Source of the DNA: a bacterium
Lineage (GTDB): Bacteria; ARS69
DNA: 5,469 nucleotides
Direction: 5' to 3'
Assembly: GCA_025774805.1 (NCBI GenBank)
Contig: JALGZR010000166.1
Location: forward strand, 1-5,469
In this document: in pieces, positions 1-5,469 of the stretch
How the letters are laid out: every line of letters begins with the position of its first letter
Numbering within the stretch: the stretch's first letter is position 1
Notes under the pieces: model-generated
Database searches by the model: none
What the model was told of the DNA's origin: nothing
What the model saw: only the letters and a program-made list of their open reading frames with translations
Translations under genes and position numbers: made by a program

Positions 1-1312
1 GGATCGCGGCGTAGATCCCCTCCGCCCGCTCCAGATCCCCCTGCCAGACGGCGCACTCCGCAACCTCGAACTGAGGGTCGGCCTCGAGCCAGGGTCCGGA
101 CTCGAGTGGGATGAGCTCCCGGAACACCGCCTCGGCCGCGACCGGGTCCTTCCGCCCCTCCCGCAACGCTCGCCCGGTCTGGTACCGCGCGGCCTGGGCG
201 TAGTTCGTCTCCGGGTACTCGTCGATCAGGCGCTGCCACGTGGCGAGCGCCTCCTCCCACCGCGCGAGCTCCGCCTGACACCTCGCGATCTCGGTGAGGG
301 CCCCCGGGACGACGCGCGCATCCTGAATGCTCTCGATGATCCTCTCGTAGACCCGGATCGCCACGTCGTACTCGCCGTCGGTCTGGCAGCGCTTGCCGAA
401 GACGAGCAGGGCCGTGACCTGGCCCGGGGTCTCGTCGACGAGGCGGAAGTACTGCTCACTCGCTTCTTCGTGATCCCCGGCCTCGAGGTAGAGGTCCCCC
501 AGGAGCTGGCGGAAGACGACGAGCCTCGAGGGCGGAAGCGGACCCTCGCCGGGGAGACCGGTGGAGGAATCGCCGCCCGCCGGCGAGCGGGCGATCCAGT
601 TCTCGACGCGACCGATCACGGGGCCGAGGCCCTCCTCCCCTTCCCCGATGCGCAGCAGCCGCCCCTCCACGATGGAGAGGGACGTCGGAGAGCTCTCGAG
701 GAATCGGAGGTACTCCCGCGTGGCCTCCTCGTACTCGAAGCGCATCTCGCGGAGAGCGGCCAACTGCCGGATGAAACGTCCGGGGTAAGTACTGTCCGCC
801 TCGGCATAGACCGCGAGCGCCTCGTCGAGCATGCGGTTCCGTACCATGAGCTCCGCCACGAAGCTGTAGGCACCCCGGCTTCGATCCTGGACGTCGAGAA
901 CGCGTCGCCACCACCTCGCGGCGTCGTTCCGATCTCCCTGTCTCACCGCCACCGTTCCCAGCTCTTCGAGAATCGCGGGGTTCTCGGGAGAGACCGCCAG
1001 CTCCAGTTCGAGGATCGCCTTCAACTCCTCGTACAGCTTCAGCTCGAGCAGGCATCGCTTGAGCCCGCGGCGAGCCCTCACCTCCTCGGTTCCCGCCGCG
1101 TCGATCTCCCGGTAGAGCGTCAGCGCCTCCTCCCACCGCCCCTCCTGCACGTATTCGTCCGCCAGATGAAGACGGGAACGGATCGCGGAGCTTTCGGGAG
1201 CGACCGACGCCTGGGCGGGGATCCCGGAGTCCGCCGTCCCGAGGACCACCGCGACACACGCCGCGAGCGTCGCGATCGCCCGGGGGAACCCCCTTCGGAC
1301 GAAGTGGATCAC
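1..1312 (-). CDS. Exported TPR-repeat protein, N-terminal 437 residues (3' end outside window)
   Basis: Starting from the GTG at 1310-1312, the frame is open without a stop to the left edge. I checked it codon by codon: third positions are strongly G/C and the product is regular TPR sequence. The N-terminus looks exported: basic MIHFVRRGFPR, hydrophobic residues 12-27, then a candidate signal peptidase site AQA/S at 33-36. A LAAC lipobox-like motif at 16-19 leaves a lipoprotein possible. About nine to ten TPR-like units follow, for example EYVQEGRWEEALTLYREI (53-70), GTVAVRQGDRNDAARWWRRV (119-138), LYLEAGDHEEASEQYFRL, CQAELARWEEALATWQRL and CAVWQGDLERAEGIYAAI. A Gly/Ser/Pro-rich linker at about 246-263 splits the array into two blocks. 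The second block resembles BamD/YbgF-type periplasmic TPRs in style, but this is not an identification. The gene overlaps the stop of the DUF2723 gene by four bases, implying co-expression. It is probably a periplasmic scaffold or assembly factor; the exact role is unknown. Confidence 0.88.
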   Translation of the reverse strand, partial: MIHFVRRGFPRAIATLAACVAVVLGTADSGIPAQASVAPESSAIRSRLHLADEYVQEGRWEEALTLYREIDAAGTEEVRARRGLKRCLLELKLYEELKAILELELAVSPENPAILEELGTVAVRQGDRNDAARWWRRVLDVQDRSRGAYSFVAELMVRNRMLDEALAVYAEADSTYPGRFIRQLAALREMRFEYEEATREYLRFLESSPTSLSIVEGRLLRIGEGEEGLGPVIGRVENWIARSPAGGDSSTGLPGEGPLPPSRLVVFRQLLGDLYLEAGDHEEASEQYFRLVDETPGQVTALLVFGKRCQTDGEYDVAIRVYERIIESIQDARVVPGALTEIARCQAELARWEEALATWQRLIDEYPETNYAQAARYQTGRALREGRKDPVAAEAVFRELIPLESGPWLEADPQFEVAECAVWQGDLERAEGIYAAI

Positions 1313-2052
1313 GTCTCTCCCTCCTCCTCCGAGCCCAGCTCGTTCACCCTCGCGATCAGATCGGGAAGCCAGATCTCGTCCTTCGCCCGACCGCGACTTC
1401 GCTCGAAGTACTGGCGCGCCTCGTTCGGTCGATTCAGGGCCATGAGCACGACCCCGAGGTGGTACTCGTTCTCGGCCCGCATCGAGACGTCGTCGTTCGG
1501 GAGCTTCTGCGCCGAGCTGAGAAGAGCCCGGAGAGCGCCCTCGTAATCGCCCGCGCGGTAGCGGACCCAGCCGAGGGTGTCCAACCAGTAGGCCTCCATC
1601 TCGGGCGCGATTGCCAGCGCTTCCTCGACCAGGGCCTCCGCCGTCTCCAGGCTGTCCCCGGTCTGGGCGAACACGTACGCCAGCGCGTTGCGCCCGTCCG
1701 CGCTCCCCGAGTCGACCCGGAGGATCTGCCGGAAGGCCTCTCCGGCCTCCTCGTAGCGCCCGAGCCGTCCCAGCGCGTACCCGAGGCCGTACGCCGCCCC
1801 GGCATGGGCGGAGTCGGCGGTCAAGGCCTCCCGGTAGAGCCCCGCGGCCCGCTCCAGCTCTCCTTCCCCCAGATACCGCTGCGCGAGCAGCAGGGTTCCT
1901 TCCACCGTGACCTTTCCGAGGGACCGCTCCGCCTCGGCTTGGCCGGCCGCCCCCCCGAGTTCGACTCCCCGTCGCACCGCGGCGGCGAACTCCCGGGCCG
2001 GCTCGAGGTCCGGGGCCAGCGCGAGAGAGCTCTCGGCTGCGGCGACGGCCTG
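1309..2052 (-). other. C-terminal TPR segment of the DUF2723 protein, downstream of the frameshift
   Basis: About 247 codons in the shifted frame encode at least four helix-turn-helix TPR-like units. Examples are LLLAQRYLGEGELERAAGLY, YGLGYALGRLGRYEEAGEAF, DTLGWVRYRAGDYEGALRAL and EYHLGVVLMALNRPNEARQY, with Gly, Tyr and Ala at the usual TPR positions. The product ends in an acidic SEEEGET tail. A GTG at 1975-1977 could formally start a separate 222-residue protein. However, the nearest purine-rich stretch (GGGAG) lies about 12 bases away, and convincing TPR-compatible coding extends well upstream of that GTG. It is therefore read as part of the same polypeptide. Such TPR arms usually bind partner proteins. 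Whether it faces the cytoplasm or periplasm depends on the number of membrane helices, which I cannot settle by eye. Confidence 0.75.
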
Positions 2053-4019
2053 GCCTTCTCGAGACGGCCGAGGCGGACGAGGAGAACGCCGCGGTCGAGG
2101 TGGACCTCGGGAGAGCCGTACCCGAGCCCGATCATCCGGTCAAAGATTTCCAGGGCCTGCTCGTCCTCGCCGAGCGAGTCGTAGAGACCCGCGAGATCAC
2201 GCAGCGAGGCCTCGTGGTCGGGGAACCTCTCCAGAATCCAGCGGTAGAGGCGCTCGGCGGTCGGCCAGTCTTGGAGCTCCCGATAGGCGACCCCGATGTT
2301 TCGGAGAACGAGGGGATCCTTCTGCGCCCTCTGAGCGGCCTCCCGGTAGCGCCGGCGGGCCCCCTGCTCGTCGCCGCGCTCGATCAGCCAGTCCGCCTGG
2401 CGGAGGAGGACCGTCCCCGCGAGGTGGCTCTCGAGGAAGTCGTCCGCGTTCGTTGGGGGCACGGCGAAGGCGTCGAACGGGATGATCGTCCGGGAATCGC
2501 CGGGGCGGAGAAGCTGGAAGAGGATCCCGTTCTGGACGAGGCGGGATCCGCCGAACTCGGTCAGGTCGATGAGGTCCGAATAGAAGACCGGCCGATCCCG
2601 TTCCGCGAAGACGAGCTCCACCTCACGAAGGAGGCGGTCCCGTTTGCGCTCCGGACGCGTCTTCGCGTAGAAGTCCTGTCCCCACGCCTCGATCCCCAGG
2701 TTCAACGATCGATCGAGGATCTTCACGTCGGGACGGAGTCCTTCCGCCGCCTGGAAGTAGGTGAAGATGAAGAGCTCGTTGTCGCCCAGGGGAAAGATCA
2801 GAGCGTCGGGCGGGAGCTCCCGGAAGACCTCCTCGGCGTACGCCCGCGGCAACGTGGCCTCGCTCCGATCACAGGTCTTCGCGTTTCGGAACGCGAGAGC
2901 GATCGGCAGCAGGCAGGCGACCGCCCCGCTGAAGACGACCCCGGCCCGGCCTTGACCGGTGAGACGGTCGTTCACGAGCCGGTCGATCCCCGCGATCCCC
3001 ACTCCCGCCAGCATGAAGACGGACAGCACGGCGGTGAGGAAGTAGACCGACGCCACGGAGCGATCGAGAAACGTGTCCTCGTAACGAATCACGCCGGCGG
3101 TCACCGGACCGGCGAGCACGAGGAGCAGAAGGGCGACGGCGTCGGGCTTCGAGAGGACCTTTCGGAGCAGGAGGACGACCCCGACGGCGGCGCCGATCAG
3201 GATCGGAATGGCCGTTCCCTCGTACAGGATCTCCCCGAAGACCCGCAGGCGCAATCCCAGGGAGGTGTCGGCCGTCGCTTCGCCCAGGCCTCCGTACTGT
3301 GCGCGCATCACGTGATCGAGGAAGTCACCGAGCGCGCGCGGTCCACCCCACATCACCGGCGGATCGGCGGTCCACCGGAGAGGAAGGTAGAGATAGGCGG
3401 AGAGCCCGAGCAGGAAGAGCCCCGCCATGGGAAGGAACCGCCGCGCGCGATCCGACACGGGCTCCTGCGCCTCCTCCCGGGGAAGCAGGACGAGCCCGGC
3501 CACGGGAAGGCCGGCGAGCAGGACGAAGGGGTGATTGGCCGTGCCCAGCCCGAGCAGGTAGCCGGCCAGTAGAAAGAGCCGGGGCCTCCCCCCGTGGGCG
3601 GCGACCGCCGCGGTGAGGGCGGAGACCGTCATCAGAAGATTGAGGCCGTAAACCTCGGTAATGATCGCCTGTGACCAGACGCCGCGCGACAGAGCGAACG
3701 CCAGGGCGACTCCCGCGGAGACCACGATTCGCCCGGACAGCATCGCGAGAAGCGCCGCCAGCAGACCCGCCGCCGCCGCGGTGCAGAGCGCGGAGAGGAG
3801 ATTCAGCGCCACTGCGGGCGCGCCCGGAGCGAGAGCCACCGCTCCGCGTCCGAGGGTCGTCCAGAGCGGAAAGCCGGGCGGGTGCGCGATGCCGAGAGTC
3901 GTGGCAGCCGCGGCCAGCTCTCCCGAGTCGCCCACGAAGACCGTGGGACAGAGCGTCGCTCCGTAGATCGCGAGGGCGAGAATGAAGATCGCGAGGGCGG
4001 CCGCGGAGGTCCGATGCAT
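1309..4019 (-). CDS. DUF2723 (GT-C-like) membrane protein with C-terminal TPR domain, apparent frameshift near 2050
   Basis: The ATG at 4017-4019 lies 22 bases after the upstream stop and leads straight into a first membrane helix (residues 6-23). No strong Shine-Dalgarno precedes it. DUF2723 hallmarks follow in order: GDSGE at 30-34 after the first helix, HPPG at 46-49, WSQAIITEVYGLN at 115-127, GLGTANHP at 157-164, YLYLPLR at 209-215, PPVMWGGP at 220-227 and an HVMRAQYG segment at 236-243. Further hydrophobic helices lie near 270-285, 294-311, 322-345 and 360-377. A soluble segment with GDNELF and GLRPDV follows. TPRs begin near residue 540. GT-C enzymes use a first-loop acidic residue, so D31 and E34 are candidates. 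Human TMEM260, a DUF2723 member, is a protein O-mannosyltransferase; a similar activity here is inference. After A656 the frame degenerates into Arg/Ser/Pro-rich sequence ending at 1821, while TPR coding resumes in the neighbouring frame to the TGA at 1309. Joined, the product is about 903 residues. Confidence 0.85.
1320..1325 (-). promoter_or_regulatory. Ribosome binding site AGGAGG for the exported TPR gene
   Basis: On the minus strand AGGAGG lies seven bases before the GTG at 1310-1312, an ideal Shine-Dalgarno position that decides the start. The bases also encode the Glu-rich tail of the upstream DUF2723 protein. The start and the upstream stop share the sequence GTGA (1312-1309). Together this is a standard arrangement for translational coupling. 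Confidence 0.85.
2047..2062 (-). other. Probable -1 frameshift (one missing base) inside the DUF2723-TPR gene
   Basis: Upstream of this point the TPR frame reads ...LLVRLGRLEKA. Downstream the same TPR pattern continues one frame over as VAAAESSLALAPDLEPA and runs into clear TPR units. If a single C were missing from the GCC at 2052-2054, the message would read LEKA-QAVAAAESS without a break. The exact base cannot be fixed, because both frames are open between about 2047 and 2062. The original frame beyond the site gives 76 residues rich in Arg, Ser, Pro and Trp, which is typical of out-of-frame reading in GC-rich DNA. No slippery heptamer fits the codon phase (the site is AAG GCC AGG), so programmed frameshifting is unlikely. 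A sequencing or assembly indel, or a real recent mutation, is more probable. Confidence 0.8.
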
Positions 4020-4041
4020 CAGGGGTCTCGATCGGGTCGGC

Positions 4042-5469
4042 TCAGGGAAGATCGGGAACGGGCGTCTCGTCCGAGAGCGATCGGAAATAGCGCTTGATGA
4101 GCTCTTCGTACTTCGGAGGATAGCGGCGGTCGAGGGCCTTGAGAAGGTCCTCCCGCAGATCGCGGTCGATCTCCTCCAGCCCCTCGGGCAGATCCGAAGG
4201 AGGAAGCGTCTCGGCGAGGTCCTCGGCGGTCTCCGATTTGCGCTGCTTCCCGAAGTCCCGCTCCCGCAGGGAGCGCTGCGCGTCGAGGAGGCGGGTCAGC
4301 GCCCAGTCCTGGTCGCGCAGCGCCTCCTCGTCCACGTCGCCCCGGGCCAGCCGCTCGGCGATCTCGTCGAGCTTCTCCGAGACGTCGTCGAGCCGGCCGA
4401 GCATTCCCCGTCCGTCGCCGATCTCCTCCAGGAGCTGCCGGAGCTGCTCCTGGATGCGCCGCTGCTCGTCCGCGAGGCGGTCGAGTTGGCCCTGGAGCCG
4501 GTGGTCGAAGGAGGAGCCGCCCTCTTCCATGAGCTTCTTGAGCATCTCGTTGAGCTTCTGCTGATCCCCGGCGAGTTGCTTGAGCTGCTGCATCGCGTTG
4601 CTCATCGGCATCGACGAGGAGCAACTCGACATGCTGGCCGACGTCTCGAGCAGGGCGATGATCACCGCGTTGACCTCCTCGACCGCGCGGTCCCCGTCCT
4701 CTTGGGCCATGTGGACGGCTCCGTTCTCCAGCCGGTCCGCCGCGTCCCGCATCGCGTCCAGTCCGGAGTCGAGCTTCCGTCCGACCTTCGAGTCCATCAG
4801 GGGCGTGTCCTTCGCCACCTCGCGCAGCAGGTCCTGAACCCGCTCCGTTCCCTGGACCAGGAGATGCTGCTCGTCGGCGTAGGCCCGCGTCGCGGCCGAC
4901 GAGTTCCTCGGGATCTCGGCGAGATCGCCGGCCAGCGTCTCCTCGTCGAGGGAGACGCTCAGAAGATCGCGAACCGCTCGATTGATGGCGGCCTGGTCGA
5001 TCGCGGCCATCCGGCCCTGCATCGTCTGCTGCTGCAGGCTGAGGGAGGCGGCCAGCTTGCGGAGCTCGGTGAGCGCCTTCTCGCCGCTCTCCTGCGCTCC
5101 TTCGGAGTCGCCGCTCTCCATGTCCCCGGCCATGTCGTCCATTGTCTCCGGGATCTTCGCATCGCTGGCCGAATCCGAGAGCTCCTTCATCTCCGTCGCG
5201 TCGCGCGGGCTGCGGAGCTTTTCGGTCATCTCCGCGATCTCCTCGATCGCCTTCAGGAGACGGCGCGCCTCCTCCGCGAGCGCCTCCTCCTCGCGGGCGA
5301 GATTCTCCCTCTCGTCCGCCACGTCCCCGCCGTCGCTCTCGCTCTCGTCGCCTTTCTCGCCGCCGGACTCCTCGCCCTTCTCACCGGCCTCGCTCTCGTC
5401 GCCGCTCTCGCCGCTCTCGTCACCGCTCTCACCGTCGTCGGGGCTTTCGGACTCCGCCGTCTCGTCGGA
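4042..5469 (-). CDS. DUF4175-family coiled-coil protein, C-terminal part (5' end outside window)
   Basis: The frame is open from the right edge to a TGA at 4042-4044, giving 475 visible residues. A GTG at 5320-5322 could be mistaken for a start, but the frame continues upstream without a stop, so the true start lies outside the window. Visible residues 1-49 are acidic low-complexity sequence. Residues about 50-290 are mostly helical with heptad-like Leu/Ala spacing and Met/Gln/Glu-rich stretches. A short Ser/Cys/Met linker follows, then a coiled coil from about 293 with repeated QQKLNEMLKKLMEEG-type patterns. The last 90 residues carry what I recognise as the DUF4175 C-terminal signature: a LGRLDDVSEKLDEIAERL-like helix, the segment RLLDAQRSLRERDF, a K-R-K-S-E stretch, and a terminal PPKYEELIKRYFRSLS block. 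Family members usually have N-terminal membrane helices, expected upstream here, so an inner-membrane anchor is likely. The biochemical function is unknown. The family match is from memory of motifs, and a generic coiled-coil protein is the alternative. Confidence 0.82.
   Translation of the reverse strand, partial: SDETAESESPDDGESGDESGESGDESEAGEKGEESGGEKGDESESDGGDVADERENLAREEEALAEEARRLLKAIEEIAEMTEKLRSPRDATEMKELSDSASDAKIPETMDDMAGDMESGDSEGAQESGEKALTELRKLAASLSLQQQTMQGRMAAIDQAAINRAVRDLLSVSLDEETLAGDLAEIPRNSSAATRAYADEQHLLVQGTERVQDLLREVAKDTPLMDSKVGRKLDSGLDAMRDAADRLENGAVHMAQEDGDRAVEEVNAVIIALLETSASMSSCSSSMPMSNAMQQLKQLAGDQQKLNEMLKKLMEEGGSSFDHRLQGQLDRLADEQRRIQEQLRQLLEEIGDGRGMLGRLDDVSEKLDEIAERLARGDVDEEALRDQDWALTRLLDAQRSLRERDFGKQRKSETAEDLAETLPPSDLPEGLEEIDRDLREDLLKALDRRYPPKYEELIKRYFRSLSDETPVPDLP
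5323..5469 (-). repeat. Acidic Ser/Glu/Gly/Asp low-complexity tract with imperfect short tandem repeats
   Basis: Translated in frame on the minus strand, these 49 codons are almost only Ser, Glu, Gly and Asp, with a few Lys, Ala, Thr and Pro. They use recurrent codons AGC-GAG-GGC/GAC. On the plus strand the hexamer gctctc occurs six times (5335, 5341, 5392, 5404, 5413 and 5425), and spacing is always a multiple of three, so the reading frame is preserved. This looks like a disordered, negatively charged linker ahead of the coiled-coil region of the DUF4175-type protein. The tract continues past the window edge, so its full length is unknown. Repeat slippage could make its length vary between strains. 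Confidence 0.75.

Noticed and set aside
456-1259. Minus-strand open frame of 267 codons
   Set aside because: It is out of phase with the TPR gene and gives Gly/Arg/Pro-rich sequence typical of a shifted frame in GC-rich DNA. The TPR frame has a signal peptide, repeats and a perfect ribosome binding site.
470-1546. Plus-strand open frame of 358 codons
   Set aside because: It is the codon-complement phase of the exported TPR gene and crosses the junction into the DUF2723 gene. It shows no domain and no convincing ribosome binding site.
1821-2051. The 76-residue C-terminus of the DUF2723 gene as literally encoded after residue 656
   Set aside because: It is an Arg/Ser/Pro/Trp-rich sequence with no TPR pattern, while the neighbouring frame continues the TPRs. 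It is treated as out-of-frame read-through.
2040-2070. Programmed -1 ribosomal frameshift site
   Set aside because: There is no X XXY YYZ slippery heptamer in the right phase and no internal Shine-Dalgarno or pseudoknot that I could identify. A lost base explains the break more simply.
1459-2184. Plus-strand open frame of 241 codons
   Set aside because: It is the codon complement of the post-frameshift TPR segment and has no coding features of its own.
2100-3572. Plus-strand open frame of 490 codons
   Set aside because: Its codons are exact reverse complements of the DUF2723 codons. A GC-rich gene rarely uses TTA, CTA or TCA, so this antisense phase stays open by chance. The product is a low-complexity Glu/Arg/Gly/Asp mix with no recognisable domain.
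4019-4624. Minus-strand open frame of 201 codons overlapping the DUF4175-type gene
   Set aside because: It gives an Arg/Ala/Pro-rich product out of phase with the clearly conserved DUF4175 C-terminal motifs.
5323-5469. CRISPR-like or non-coding tandem repeat array
   Set aside because: The repeats are very short, irregular and always keep the codon phase, so they are explained by a low-complexity acidic protein tract.

Overview
The window is a GC-rich stretch, by eye well above 60% G+C, with third codon positions dominated by G and C. It is almost entirely coding, and every supported gene lies on the minus strand. Transcription therefore runs from the right edge (5469) to the left edge (1). 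Three genes are visible, and the outer two are cut by the window ends. No rRNA, tRNA, CRISPR array, insertion sequence, terminator or internal promoter was seen. The only gene-free stretch is a 22-base gap at 4020-4041.

Layout in transcription order. (1) 5469-4042 is the C-terminal 475 residues of a DUF4175-type protein: a Ser/Glu/Gly/Asp-rich acidic tract, then long coiled coils, then the family's conserved C-terminal block. (2) 4019-1309 is a DUF2723 membrane protein, probably a GT-C-fold glycosyltransferase-like enzyme, with a TPR-rich C-terminal half. It reads as one gene only if a reading-frame change is accepted near 2050; with it the product is about 903 residues. (3) 1312-1 is a secreted or lipid-anchored TPR protein. 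Its start codon overlaps the stop of gene 2, and 437 residues are visible before it runs off the left edge.

The 22-base gap, the GTGA overlap and the shared strand indicate one operon. A plausible reading is a cell-envelope module: an inner-membrane coiled-coil protein, a polytopic transferase with a TPR docking arm, and an exported TPR protein. The common job is inference; no substrate can be read from the sequence.

Organism: DUF4175 proteins of this type, DUF2723-TPR fusions and exported TPR proteins in GC-rich codon usage suggest a Gram-negative bacterium of the FCB or Gemmatimonadota/Eisenbacteria kind, quite possibly a metagenomic contig. This is a family-distribution argument and not a firm assignment.
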